Assembly: GCA_035294465.1 (NCBI GenBank)
Contig: DATGKW010000054.1
Coordinates: forward strand, 50,982-114,981
Direction: 5' to 3'
DNA length: 64,000 nucleotides
DNA from: Paraktedonobacter sp035294465
GTDB lineage: Bacteria > Chloroflexota > Ktedonobacteria > Ktedonobacterales > Ktedonobacteraceae
Shown: in pieces, positions 37,299 through 46,170 of the stretch
How the letters are laid out: every line of letters begins with the position of its first letter
Numbering within the stretch: the stretch's first letter is position 1
Notes under the pieces: generated by a model
What the model was told of the DNA's origin: nothing
The model's input: the letters and a program-made list of their open reading frames with translations, nothing else
Database searches by the model: none
Made by a program: the position numbers and the translations under genes

Positions 37299-37970
37299 AT
37301 GAAGGAACACAGTGGAGAGACAAAACATCTGGCTCACCCGCGCCTGCTCACCCATATATTGCTTGGAAGTGCGCTGGTGACGTTTTATCTGTTCGCTGCC
37401 CACCTGGTTCAAGGAGGCAGGCAGATTGAGCTTCTCGTTATCGCACTGGGATATCTCTGCCTGAGCCTGGCCTGCGTGAGTTTAGTGATCGGACCGCTCA
37501 GTCTGCTGCGCTGGCGTCGCAATCCCGTCAATATTGATCTCAGGCGCGATATCGGCATCTGGTCCGGCATTACAGGCTGCCTGCACGTGCTGTTAGTTCT
37601 GCGGGGTAGGATTCAAGGCGCTCTGCTCCTTCTTTATTTTCTACACGAGACGCCCCAGGGCTACGCACCGCTGTTCACTATCTATGGCGTCAGCAATGAC
37701 GCAGGTCTGCTCGCCGCCATCCTTCTGCTTCTGCTGCTCGCGACCTCAAACACTGCATCACTGCGCTATCTGAAAGGAAAACGCTGGAAACTCCTGCAAC
37801 GCCTGACTTATCTGCTCATACCGCTTATCCTGATCCACACCTTTGGTTATCAGTATTTGAATCTGCGCGGACCCCTCTTCGTCTGGAGCGTCATCGCGCT
37901 GAGCCTCCTCGTACTTATTTGCCAGAGCCTGGGGATAGCTTTGACGCTGACACGTCAAAAGCGCCACTAA
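37299..37970 (+). CDS. Ferric reductase-like transmembrane protein
   Basis: 223 residues with six membrane helices. It resembles the haem-binding domain of ferric reductases and MsrQ/YedZ. His96 (in GCLHVLLVL) and His180 (in LILIHTFGY) are placed as haem ligands. In the WKxLHRLxYL motif the histidine is Gln167 (KLLQRLTYL), so one usual haem-ligand position is missing. It has no flavin or NAD domain and probably passes electrons across the membrane to a partner, maybe through a single haem. Coupled to the propeller gene, 9 nt upstream. Confidence 0.75.
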   Translation: MKEHSGETKHLAHPRLLTHILLGSALVTFYLFAAHLVQGGRQIELLVIALGYLCLSLACVSLVIGPLSLLRWRRNPVNIDLRRDIGIWSGITGCLHVLLVLRGRIQGALLLLYFLHETPQGYAPLFTIYGVSNDAGLLAAILLLLLLATSNTASLRYLKGKRWKLLQRLTYLLIPLILIHTFGYQYLNLRGPLFVWSVIALSLLVLICQSLGIALTLTRQKRH

Positions 37971-38053
37971 ACCCGATTCAGGTCTCAATACATCAGCATA
38001 GCGGGACTGCGCAAGCAGATCAGACGAGCGCTGTTAAACCCTGGCCTGGCTGG

Positions 38054-38830
38054 CTATTCCTGTAGTTCCCGAATCGAACGTTCGATGCCGGGGATATCGG
38101 CGTATTCCTCGTCAAGCAGTTTGTAGCCGCGTTCGATGTAGAGTTCGGCCAGGCGAGCGCCGCGGGGTTGAGGACTGGTAGCGGCGGCGATGAGTTCATT
38201 GATACGGTATTTTTCGGCCATCTGGCGCCCGATGCGCTGCATACGCTGTTTGGTCTCTTGCAGGAGGTGGGTATCTTTGCCATCCAGAGCGTAGCGCGCG
38301 ACCCCGATGAGCTTGCTTAACTCGGCCAGGCGCTGGCGCTCGGTCATGGTCTGGATCAAGAGTTCTTCTGCATCCATGTCGTCTAACGGCACCGGTTCGT
38401 CTTCGATAGAGGACAGGACGGCCGGCTCCTGCTTGAAGCGGCTGGCGTGATTCATATAGAGCTGCCCGTACTCCTGGCAGCCCTGCGCAACCATCTGCAT
38501 GCGACCAGCCTCGTCGCGCGGGCTGATCGTGCCAATATCGCACAGATCGTCGTCGCGCTCCTCCGCCAGCATTTCCAGGTGCTCCAGAGAATTGCCTTCC
38601 TCCAGCATCGGGGGAATCGGCATTACCGGCACGTTGGTCGCATCCTGAAGTTCCTCTAGTGAGAGCTGCGCGGCCAGGAAGGAGGGAAGGTACTTTGCCA
38701 GCGAAAGAGGCATAGGAGGCACAACGCAGTAAGTGCAGAGGACCGTGCGCGAATCAACGCTGCTGCGCGCGACAAAAATGGCATGCCCTTTGGGCGCTTG
38801 CGAATCGCCTCGTAAAAATCGAATCGTCAT
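38054..38830 (-). CDS. Unknown acidic protein
   Basis: 258 residues that I do not recognise. No signal peptide or membrane segment. A Cys pair (CTYC at about 32-35) sits near the N-terminus, a Pro/Leu-rich part follows, and residues 150-258 are helical and charged (ERQRLAELSKLIGVARYAL, LQETKQRMQRIGRQMAE). The frame shows good codon use. The ribosome site is weak. It is a single gene between the convergent reductase-like gene and the TPR gene. Confidence 0.6.
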   Translation of the reverse strand: MTIRFLRGDSQAPKGHAIFVARSSVDSRTVLCTYCVVPPMPLSLAKYLPSFLAAQLSLEELQDATNVPVMPIPPMLEEGNSLEHLEMLAEERDDDLCDIGTISPRDEAGRMQMVAQGCQEYGQLYMNHASRFKQEPAVLSSIEDEPVPLDDMDAEELLIQTMTERQRLAELSKLIGVARYALDGKDTHLLQETKQRMQRIGRQMAEKYRINELIAAATSPQPRGARLAELYIERGYKLLDEEYADIPGIERSIRELQE

Positions 38831-39001
38831 CTTTCTCAGTTGGCGGTGCCTGAAGTGCGTCTGCCTATTCAGGAGAAAGCGCCGCCACTCCTTTCCACTC
38901 GCTTTAGTAGCTCAAGCCTGAAATTGCCTGTCTCTATATAATATCTCTAGACGCCAACCGTTTTCAATAAATCTCTTCCAGTCAATCAGAAGTGTGCCTC
39001 A

Positions 39002-41230
39002 TTAAACTACGCCTTTTCGTACCTGCCTCAGACGTCTGAGGAGCGCCTGATTCTCTGCGAGTTGTGAATCGATCAAATCCTCTCCCTGGAGAGGAATCGA
39101 GGCTTCAAATGTCTCTAAGGAGCCCCTTACTTTATCTGCTCCTGCCACCTGGACAAAGCTCTGGAGGCTGGCGCGAGCCTCACGCTCCCGATCCAGGCGC
39201 GTCAGGACGATAGCGTGCTGTGCATAAAGATCGGCGTACTGGTGCAGGAAGAGTTGCCACTGCTCAGGCTTCTTCAGGGTCTTCATGACCCGTTCAACGA
39301 GCGCAATAGCCTGAGCGAGTTCCTCCAGGGCTTGCTGAAAGTCTCCTCCGACCAGGAAAACGCCCGCACGTGCGTAGAGCGCGTCGGCTTCGCCCAACGG
39401 TTGCGGCTGCTGGCGATAAAGCGCGAGGGCTCGCTCAAAATGATTGAAGGCTTCATCGAATTGCTCTTTGCCCCGCTGCGCCAGGCCCAGAGCCAGTTCG
39501 GCATCTGCGCGTCCCAGCTGATCATCGGCCTGGTTGAAACGCAGGAGAGCGCCCTCGCAGTCCTCAACAGCCTCGTCCCAGACCTCCTGCCCAATCAACG
39601 TCTGGGCTACACCGAGTATAGCTCTGCCATCCCCACCGGTGCTCTCTAACTGCCGGAACTGGCGGCCTGCCTCAATAAAGGTCGCGTTCGCCACCTCCAG
39701 TTCGCCACGCGCCAATCGTGTGTTGGCCAGTTCAAGCAGCGCCTGGGCAGCCAGCAGTGGCATCTGGAGAGCCTCGGCCTGGTTATGGGCCTCACTCAAT
39801 TGCGTCGCGGCCCGCTCAAAATCTCCTCTGGTCTGGAGCAGCAGACTTTCGGTAAGCAGCATACAGGGCGTGAGATCTCTGGCAAGCCGCTCAGAGACGA
39901 TGAGCTTACGCGCATTCTCTAGAGAATCTTCCGCCGCGCCCAGGTCGCCCCCAAGCATGGCGACGCGTGCCAGGCGCAGATCGAGCACGGCCCGTTCGAC
40001 CTGCGGGATCGGACCACTCTGGCGCATGATACGCTCCAGCGCCTCCTCATATTGACCTTTCGCCTGGGCCAGTTGTCCGCGCTGGCAATAGAGATCGCCA
40101 GTTCCCACAAGAGCCGCGCGCACCACCTGCTCGCTATTCAGTTCCTGGGCCATAAGCCGGGCCCGGTGGAAGGAATCCAGCGCACGCGCGAGGAAACCGC
40201 GCTGGAGCTGAATTTCGCCAAGTTCAGCGGCGGCTTCGGCCTGCCCAACACGATAGGCAACAGCTTGATAGGTACGCAGGGCGCGATCCATCAACGAATT
40301 GGCATAGGTAAGCTGGCCACGTCGCGAGTGAATCCTGGCAAGCAGGCGATTGGCATTGGCTGTCCCCAGTGCGCTGTGCTGGTCGGTATACATTTGCAGG
40401 GCTTGCTGCGCGCTGGCCAGGGCCTGGTCGGCGCGATTGGAAAAATAAGCTACCTCGGCCAGTCCCAGATTGCAGTCAGCTATCCCCAGTTCGTATTCGA
40501 TGTTGCGCGCGAGCGTAATGGCCTCGGCGAAGGTATCGCCAGCTTGATCCAGCAGGCGTTGCTCCAGCGCGATTCTGGCCAGTCCTGCCAGTGCATCAAC
40601 CTCGCCAAAGGTATCATGCTGTTGCCTGTATACCTCCAGGCAGCGTGTATAGGCTGAGTTGGCTTCGACATAGCGCCCAAACAGGCGCAGAATATCTGCC
40701 GCACTGCGTCGCGCATCGGCCTCGTTGATTATATCCCCCGCGCTAATATACTCTTCAATCGCCCGTTGATAATACTCAAGAGCCTGCTCGACGCGCCCGC
40801 GCTGCAGGAAGATGTGCCCCATCGCCATTGCCACGTTGCCTCGCCCCTGCGCGTTGCCCAGCGAAAGATAGAGCGCCTGCGCATCCTCATATGCCTGCTG
40901 GGCAAGATCCAGATGCGCCTGCTGACGCTCAATGTGTCCAAGCGAAAGAATCGCCCCGGCTTCGTTCAGAGGGTGCTTCGCCTGCCGGTAATGGTTGCGA
41001 GCCTTCTGATAACTGATTGTGGCCTGCTCAAGCTGGTTGAGCTGCCGCTGGACATCCGCGATCATCATGCGACTATCGCCTGCCCGCTTGAAATCTCCCG
41101 CAAGCCGGAAACGAATCTCTGCATCACCAAACGCCTCCGCAGCCACATCTAGCTTTCCATCGTTAAAGGCTTCTATCCCCTTATCGAAACGCCTTTCGGC
41201 AGCTTTGCTATCCTGTTCGTGCGTTGCCAT
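39002..41230 (-). CDS. Large TPR repeat protein
   Basis: 742 residues made almost wholly of tetratricopeptide repeats, about 17 units of 34-40 residues (for example AEAFGDAEIRFRLAGDFKRAGDSRMMIADVQ-type and QAYEDAQALYLSLGNAQG). No signal peptide, enzyme or DNA-binding domain is attached. TPR arrays are protein-binding scaffolds; partners are unknown. It ends in a short helical tail. Divergent from the cNMP-binding gene. Confidence 0.9.
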   Translation of the reverse strand: MATHEQDSKAAERRFDKGIEAFNDGKLDVAAEAFGDAEIRFRLAGDFKRAGDSRMMIADVQRQLNQLEQATISYQKARNHYRQAKHPLNEAGAILSLGHIERQQAHLDLAQQAYEDAQALYLSLGNAQGRGNVAMAMGHIFLQRGRVEQALEYYQRAIEEYISAGDIINEADARRSAADILRLFGRYVEANSAYTRCLEVYRQQHDTFGEVDALAGLARIALEQRLLDQAGDTFAEAITLARNIEYELGIADCNLGLAEVAYFSNRADQALASAQQALQMYTDQHSALGTANANRLLARIHSRRGQLTYANSLMDRALRTYQAVAYRVGQAEAAAELGEIQLQRGFLARALDSFHRARLMAQELNSEQVVRAALVGTGDLYCQRGQLAQAKGQYEEALERIMRQSGPIPQVERAVLDLRLARVAMLGGDLGAAEDSLENARKLIVSERLARDLTPCMLLTESLLLQTRGDFERAATQLSEAHNQAEALQMPLLAAQALLELANTRLARGELEVANATFIEAGRQFRQLESTGGDGRAILGVAQTLIGQEVWDEAVEDCEGALLRFNQADDQLGRADAELALGLAQRGKEQFDEAFNHFERALALYRQQPQPLGEADALYARAGVFLVGGDFQQALEELAQAIALVERVMKTLKKPEQWQLFLHQYADLYAQHAIVLTRLDREREARASLQSFVQVAGADKVRGSLETFEASIPLQGEDLIDSQLAENQALLRRLRQVRKGVV

Positions 41231-41456
41231 AAGATCTTATCCTTCCACCATTGAGTCTCTCGTCAGACTCTCCCGTTTCCTCTCCGATTCTGTGCAAGAG
41301 TCCATACTCATGCTGTCTGTCTGTGTAGTAAGTAAGCAATCTCTGTTTGTCAGATCGGAAGAAGGACACCTCGCTCTGTCTTGAGGACAGCGTTGGAGTT
41401 GATTGTCTCTCTTCTGTTATTCTAGTGTGTGCGTTGCAGAAAGTCAAAAAGCGACC

Positions 41457-41485
41457 TTGACAGCTCTGCTTTGATAGAGTACTCT
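41457..41485 (+). promoter_or_regulatory. Promoter of the cNMP-binding gene
   Basis: TTGACA (41457-41462), 17-nt spacer, TACTCT (41480-41485), 73 nt before the start codon. The rest of 41231-41558 shows no gene. Confidence 0.5.
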
Positions 41486-41558
41486 CTAGACGGCAATCGA
41501 TCACGCGGCATGCTCTACTCATTCTACGGTAACTTTTCTTTTAAGGAGTCTCTTTATC

Positions 41559-41987
41559 ATGTACGAAGACACCCTTGCCCACGTTGATCTTTTCTCCGGC
41601 CTCGACAAAAAAGATTTGCGCAACCTTGCCAACAGTTGCAGGGAGCGCAAGTTCCCGGCCGGCTCTGTGCTTATGCAGCAGGGCGATACAGGCGCCGGGC
41701 TATTTGTAATCACCGCCGGCCATGTGAAGATCACTCAAGAAGTTCATCCTGATCGTGCAGAAGAGGACCTGGGCACAGCTGGCCCCGGCGATGTGCTGGG
41801 CGAGATGGCTCTTCTAGACGATCTGCCTCGCTCGGCCACTGTGACCGCGACCGACGAAGTGACAGCCTTGCTTCTGCCCATCTGGGACTTCCGTACAACG
41901 CTACGCAATAATCCAGACATCGCCGTGAAACTGTTGGCTACGCTCAGCCACCGCCTGCGCAAAGCTGAAAGCCGTAATCGTGACTGA
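41559..41987 (+). CDS. Stand-alone cyclic nucleotide-binding domain protein
   Basis: 142 residues. A single CRP-type cNMP-binding beta barrel: LFSGLDKKDLRNLAN, GSVLMQQGDTGAGLFVITAGHVKI, and the phosphate-binding cassette GEMALLDDLPRSATV with its Arg. The DNA-binding helix-turn-helix of CRP/FNR proteins is absent, so it acts as a sensor or adaptor rather than a transcription factor. Ribosome site AAGGAG. Partner unknown. Confidence 0.9.
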   Translation: MYEDTLAHVDLFSGLDKKDLRNLANSCRERKFPAGSVLMQQGDTGAGLFVITAGHVKITQEVHPDRAEEDLGTAGPGDVLGEMALLDDLPRSATVTATDEVTALLLPIWDFRTTLRNNPDIAVKLLATLSHRLRKAESRNRD

Positions 41988-41993
41988 TGCGTT

Positions 41994-42027
41994 CCGCAGG
42001 AATACAGCCCCTGCTCTATTCCTGCGG
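41994..42027. terminator. Bidirectional terminator between cNMP gene and nrdR
   Basis: Perfect 11-bp stem CCGCAGGAATA / TATTCCTGCGG with a 12-nt loop; it contains the nrdR stop codon and starts 6 nt after the cNMP gene. Confidence 0.65.
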
Positions 42028-42486
42028 GTTGTCTCCTTGCTTACGGGATAGCAGATTTTGCAGCTCCTCTAGCATGGTTTCCAGGTCATTGAACGAGCGA
42101 TAAACGCTGGCGAAACGGATATAGGCGATTTTGTCCATGCGGCGCAGGCGTTCCATCACAAGCTCACCTATTGCGCTGCTTGGCAATTCTTGTTTGCCCT
42201 GGCGGTACAATTCCTGTTCGATTTCTTCTACCGCGTTCTCCATCTCGGCCACCGAAAGCGGGCGCTTCTCACACGCCTTGCTGATGCCAATAAACAACTT
42301 TTGCCGGTCGAATGGTTCGCGTCTCTGGTCGCGCTTGACGATCATTAACTGGAATTTTTCTACCCGTTCATAGGTGCTGAAACGCCCCTTGCACTGCTCA
42401 CATTCGCGCCTGCGGTGGATGGCGTCACCTATGTCACGCGAGTCCTTGACACGCGATTCCGTATACCCACAAAATGGACATTTCAT
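42016..42486 (-). CDS. nrdR: Transcriptional repressor NrdR
   Basis: 156 residues from the ATG at 42486 behind AAGGGGG; an upstream start would lie before the zinc finger. Cys3, Cys6, Cys29 and Cys32 form the zinc ribbon (MKCPFCG ... RRRECEQC). An ATP-cone follows (VKRDQRREPFDRQKLFIGI, then KIAYIRFASVYRSF). NrdR senses ATP/dATP and represses ribonucleotide reductase genes. No nrd gene is in the window. Confidence 0.97.
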   Translation of the reverse strand: MKCPFCGYTESRVKDSRDIGDAIHRRRECEQCKGRFSTYERVEKFQLMIVKRDQRREPFDRQKLFIGISKACEKRPLSVAEMENAVEEIEQELYRQGKQELPSSAIGELVMERLRRMDKIAYIRFASVYRSFNDLETMLEELQNLLSRKQGDNPQE

Positions 42487-42579
42487 GCAGGCAGCCCCCT
42501 TGCTCTTTGCTGCATTCTGAGAGGCAATAAGTCTCATTTTACCATCGCTGTCAAAGCATGCGCAGCAGGAGCAGAGAAA

Positions 42580-42607
42580 AATGCGGTAGAGAAATGTCTA
42601 CCGCATT
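42580..42607 (-). terminator. Intrinsic terminator of the DUF6788-like gene
   Basis: Perfect 11-bp stem AATGCGGTAGA / TCTACCGCATT with a 6-nt loop; on the minus strand it is followed by TTTTTC. It lies 48 nt after the stop of the small gene at 42656. Confidence 0.8.
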
Positions 42608-42655
42608 CAGGAAATATGCATGTGCAAGAAAAAGGCTCTCCATTGAAATGAGGCG

Positions 42656-42871
42656 CTACGAAGACGCCGCAGCGACGGGACTGCTCGTTGTAGCCGAGCC
42701 GGTCCTGGTCTTGCCAACATAGCCTGACTTCAGACGCGATCCCTCACGCCAGTAGGCATACCAGTAGGGGCCATGACCCTGCCCACTTCGGCATGTGCTA
42801 CATGATGCCTTGCCACACTTGCGAAATTGCAACTGATAGGTGATGTGTTGATCGCTAGGAATTCGTGCCAT
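42656..42871 (-). CDS. Small DUF6788-like protein
   Basis: 71 residues, with the pattern FRKCGKASCSTCRSGQGHGPYWYAYWR that I associate with DUF6788: three Cys and a His that can bind a metal, then an aromatic block and YVGK. Other copies I know of often sit near mobile DNA or in recombinase-like proteins, but none is seen here. Ribosome site GGGAGGG. It has its own terminator. Confidence 0.7.
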   Translation of the reverse strand: MARIPSDQHITYQLQFRKCGKASCSTCRSGQGHGPYWYAYWREGSRLKSGYVGKTRTGSATTSSPVAAASS

Positions 42872-43286
42872 GTACCGCTACCCTCCCACAAAATAAAGAA
42901 CTCAGACGACGATCATGCATACATATGACATCATACCATAAATGTATGAACATTTCCTGAATTTGTATCTCTAAAAAATCATACAACATTCATCCATTTA
43001 GGATGATCGTTCTCCAGCAAAGATTATCTATCTAACATGTTTGTCATGCTGAGGCTTTTCTGTTAAGCTCTGCCTCATCTTATGTACAGATGTGCTATAC
43101 TTAACCATAAAATATTCTTCTTTATCGTTTGAGCGCGACCAGTCTCCATTTTATGCGCGTACACGCGTTCGCAGCGCTCGCCGAATATGCAGAAATGCAG
43201 CTTACTGGTTTCTGCAATACGTGCTCTCTTCTTCGCATGGGGAGGATATGCGAATTTCTAGCGGGGGAAGGTGAAGACGAAATTTG
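42872..43286. other. Intergenic region with promoters for the GH18-like gene
   Basis: No gene is seen. Two possible plus-strand promoters: TTGTCA (43041-43046), 17 nt, TAAGCT (43064-43069); and an extended -10 TGCTATACT ending at 43101. Confidence 0.45.
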
Positions 43287-44561
43287 ATGAAAAATGAGTT
43301 GTCCAGCGAAAAAAAATGGCTTCTGATAAGTGTATCCTGCGTGGCAGGTCTGTTGATTCTGTTCGCCACGCATCTCCTGTTCCCAGGAGCAGGCGGCAGC
43401 AGTTCGCTCTCCACTGGCAGCTCTCTTGATCCGAACATCGTAGCTCAAAACAGCCAGGATATCTCTTCAACCAGTCCCGGCCTTTTCAACGGCCGCATTC
43501 CTTCTCTCAGCTGGATTGTGGGACGAGACTGCCGTAACGGCGTTCAGGCGTATCTTGAGAGCGCCAGCACCAACCCTGACGCCGCCCTGGTCGGAACCGG
43601 CTGGCTTGATCCAACCACCGGAAAATTGATCAACGGCCAGAGCAATAATTGTGTGCCCGGCAGCCTGAGCATGGATTCGGTAGTCCGGCTTGTTCACCAG
43701 CACGGTGGGAAGGCTTACCTGACGATTACGATGGAAACCGACGGCTCGGCGACCTCCTGGACTACGGCCCAGCAGACAGCGTATATCGTCAAGGCAACCC
43801 GAACTCCAGGCTATATCGATCCTATTCTCAATGAAGTCCAGCGCGCGGGATACGACGGAGTTATTATGGACCTGGAGGGAACCGATAATTTTTACCCCAA
43901 CATTCAGCAGATTTTCGCGACGTATAACCAGCAGGTCTGGCGGGCTGTCCGCTCTCTGCACAAGCTCTATGGGATCGCTCTGATCCATAAGGTGAGCGAC
44001 GATGACGCTTACCATTCCCTGAATGGCTTTGAGAACTGGAGCCTGCTGGGAAAAAGTGCCGATTTCCTGGTGGTGATGGCCGTGGATCAATCCTACTGGA
44101 CCCCCGGTCCCTGCGTCAGTGTAGCCTGGTTACAGCAGCTTCTCGCTTACGCTCAGCAAACGATGCCACAGATGCTGCCACACATTATCTGGGAACTGCC
44201 ACTTTACGGCGATAGCTGGCATCTGTCTAACGGCCAGTGGATTTTCGATGGCATTATTGATTACCAAAGCGCAATGAACCTCATCGACCAGACGAATCTG
44301 GCACAGATCAACTCAGTGCAGAGCAGCCTCCAGGACCCTTACCAGCCACACCTGATCTATACAGATAGCTCCGGGATTACTCACTCGCTCTGGTTTATGA
44401 CCGCTCAATCTCTGCAAAACATCATGCGCGACTTCCAGCAGACGCTGCGCAAGCAGCCTGGAATGGCTCAAAGTAAGCTTCAGTTCGCCGTCTGGTGGCT
44501 GACGACAGAGGAACCGACAAACTTCTGGCCGAAAGCCGACGCCTTATATCAGGGGCTATGA
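43287..44561 (+). CDS. GH18-like glycosidase, membrane-anchored
   Basis: 424 residues. One uncleaved membrane helix (about 11-32) and a Ser-rich linker place the rest outside the cell. The TIM-barrel part has GGKAYLTITMETDG and the active-site strand YDGVIMDLEGTD, in which Asp195 and Glu197 fit the last two acidic positions of the GH18 DGxDxDxE motif while the middle Asp is Ile, as in divergent SleL/YaaH-like members. It may cut peptidoglycan or chitin. The ribosome site is distant and the TTG one codon earlier is also possible. Confidence 0.65.
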   Translation: MKNELSSEKKWLLISVSCVAGLLILFATHLLFPGAGGSSSLSTGSSLDPNIVAQNSQDISSTSPGLFNGRIPSLSWIVGRDCRNGVQAYLESASTNPDAALVGTGWLDPTTGKLINGQSNNCVPGSLSMDSVVRLVHQHGGKAYLTITMETDGSATSWTTAQQTAYIVKATRTPGYIDPILNEVQRAGYDGVIMDLEGTDNFYPNIQQIFATYNQQVWRAVRSLHKLYGIALIHKVSDDDAYHSLNGFENWSLLGKSADFLVVMAVDQSYWTPGPCVSVAWLQQLLAYAQQTMPQMLPHIIWELPLYGDSWHLSNGQWIFDGIIDYQSAMNLIDQTNLAQINSVQSSLQDPYQPHLIYTDSSGITHSLWFMTAQSLQNIMRDFQQTLRKQPGMAQSKLQFAVWWLTTEEPTNFWPKADALYQGL

Positions 44562-44567
44562 CTCATC

Positions 44568-44576
44568 TGTTATAAT
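44568..44576 (+). promoter_or_regulatory. Extended -10 promoter of hpf
   Basis: TGTTATAAT with a perfect -10 and TGn extension, 146 nt before the hpf start; no clear -35. Confidence 0.5.
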
Positions 44577-44721
44577 AGGAGCCACGATAGCGACTCATCC
44601 TGTCTCCGGCTTTTGATCGCTATTCGTGTAAAAGATACCTGAATGTCATTCCTGGTCAGGGAAAGCTAACCTCTGCCTATTTGTCACGTGTTGGATTTGG
44701 ATCGGAAAGAGAAGGCAAGCT

Positions 44722-45345
44722 ATGCAAATCACTATCAAGAGTAAGCAAACAGAAGTTTCCCCGCGACTTCGCACGCACATCGAGCAGAAACTCCGGCGCC
44801 TCTCGCGCCTGGTTGGTGAAGAAGCCATCTTTGAGGTAACCGTGGCGGAAGAGAAAACACGCAGTGCGAAAGACCATTATAGTGTTCGCCTGACATGCGC
44901 GAACATTCGCTATAGTAGCTCCATTTATGCTAACGCTTCGGGCATGAACGTCAAGACTGCACTTGACCTGGTTCTAGACAAAGTGACCTCGCAACTGGAG
45001 CGCCAGAAAAGTCGTCATGCAAGCGCCCATCGTTTGCCCATTTCGCCGGTGAAGGTGCTCGCGCTCTCCCGCTCCGGCAGCGTTTCGAATATAGAGGAAG
45101 AAACGCCCGGCGAAACTGCTGCTTTGAGCTCGGCCGACAATGAAGAGATCTGGTCGCAGATTATGGAAATTCGTCGGGTCGCGACAAAGCCAATGAGCGA
45201 TCAGGAGGTCATCGAGCAGATGGCGCGGGAGAATCTTTCCTTTTACCCATTTATTAACCAGGAAACCAATAGCGTGAATGTTATGTATCGCTTGGCCGAT
45301 GGCGAGGGTTACGGCCTGCTCGTGCCCGCTATGGAGCAGGTGTAA
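44722..45345 (+). CDS. hpf: Ribosome hibernation promoting factor, long form
   Basis: 207 residues. The N-terminal S30AE domain (about 1-100: MQITIKSKQTEVSPRLRTHIEQKL) binds the 30S decoding centre. A linker of about 50 residues leads to the C-terminal dimerisation domain (about 150-205: KPMSDQEVIEQM ... FINQETNSVNVMYRLADG-type), which defines the long HPF that makes 100S ribosome dimers in stationary phase. Good ribosome site (AAGG, 6 nt). Confidence 0.94.
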   Translation: MQITIKSKQTEVSPRLRTHIEQKLRRLSRLVGEEAIFEVTVAEEKTRSAKDHYSVRLTCANIRYSSSIYANASGMNVKTALDLVLDKVTSQLERQKSRHASAHRLPISPVKVLALSRSGSVSNIEEETPGETAALSSADNEEIWSQIMEIRRVATKPMSDQEVIEQMARENLSFYPFINQETNSVNVMYRLADGEGYGLLVPAMEQV

Positions 45346-45371
45346 GCATCCATTCTCTACTCCGAAACAGG

Positions 45372-45423
45372 CAAGCGAGGAGGGATGAGCGAACCGTTCG
45401 GTTCGCTCATCCCTCCTCGCTTG
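45372..45423. terminator. Perfect 25-bp hairpin between convergent genes
   Basis: Arms of 25 nt pair without mismatch around a 2-nt centre (CCGTTCGG core). It lies between hpf and the minus-strand zinc-finger gene and serves as a two-way terminator; the length is unusual. Confidence 0.8.
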
Positions 45424-45428
45424 AAACA

Positions 45429-46067
45429 CTACGCTGGCAAGCTGATCTCAAAGCGCCAGGGCAGCAGTGGGGGATCGGCGAATTGCCCCAGAGGATCGGC
45501 CACGCGCACAACCATGGCGCGAACATCGCCGCCAGGCAAAGGACTGAAGCGCGCGCTGCCCTCATAGACGGCCATCGCCGGGTCGTTGGCCAGATCCGGG
45601 CGAGCCAGCAACCTGCCTCCCCGATCTCCCGGCCACTCCATTCCGGTATTATCTTGAATAATAAAGATCAGGCGTGGCACGAAAGCAAAGCCGCCAGGCA
45701 AAGGCGGACGTATCCAGAGATAATGTAGCTCGAAATGCTGTGAGAAGAGCTGTAACTGGTGCAGCATGAGGGTCATATCCTGCTGCTTCTGCTCCAGTTG
45801 AATGACAATAGTACGCGCAGGATCGCGGGAAGGTGCTGCCTCGCTTACCCTGGGCAGTTCTTGTGGGGCCGCGATGACTACGGGTGGCCGCGAGGCAAGC
45901 TCCAAAGCTTTGGCTGAAAAAGGCATTGGATCATCCAAAATTTCTTGACAGAGGTGCAGGCAATCCTCACAGATATACGCAGCTCCGGGACCAGCGATCA
46001 TGCGCTGGACCTCAGGTGGGCGGCGTCCGCAGAATGAACAGCGTGCCAGTGATCGGTCAAAACTCAT
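45429..46067 (-). CDS. ClpX-type zinc-binding domain protein without AAA+ ATPase
   Basis: 212 residues from the ATG at 46067, 5 nt behind GAGGGG; the longer frame overlaps gatD and is rejected. Residues 8-43 match the ClpX N-terminal zinc finger: Cys10 and Cys13 (CSFCGRRPPEVQRMIAGPG), Cys33 and Cys36 (YICEDCLHLCQEI). In ClpX this domain dimerises and takes substrates or adaptors. No ATPase follows; instead there is a Pro/Ala linker, a helix (EQKQQDMTLMLHQLQLFSQHF) and a beta-rich domain of about 90 residues that I do not recognise. It may be an adaptor that pairs with ClpX (inference). Confidence 0.8.
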   Translation of the reverse strand: MSFDRSLARCSFCGRRPPEVQRMIAGPGAAYICEDCLHLCQEILDDPMPFSAKALELASRPPVVIAAPQELPRVSEAAPSRDPARTIVIQLEQKQQDMTLMLHQLQLFSQHFELHYLWIRPPLPGGFAFVPRLIFIIQDNTGMEWPGDRGGRLLARPDLANDPAMAVYEGSARFSPLPGGDVRAMVVRVADPLGQFADPPLLPWRFEISLPA

Positions 46068-46170
46068 GGAAACCCCTCGTGGTCTAGAAGGCCTGATGCC
46101 CTTCTCTCTGCCGTACACGTTTTCTTTCCTGACATACAGGATGAACACCTGCATGCCTGCCCGGTTGCAT

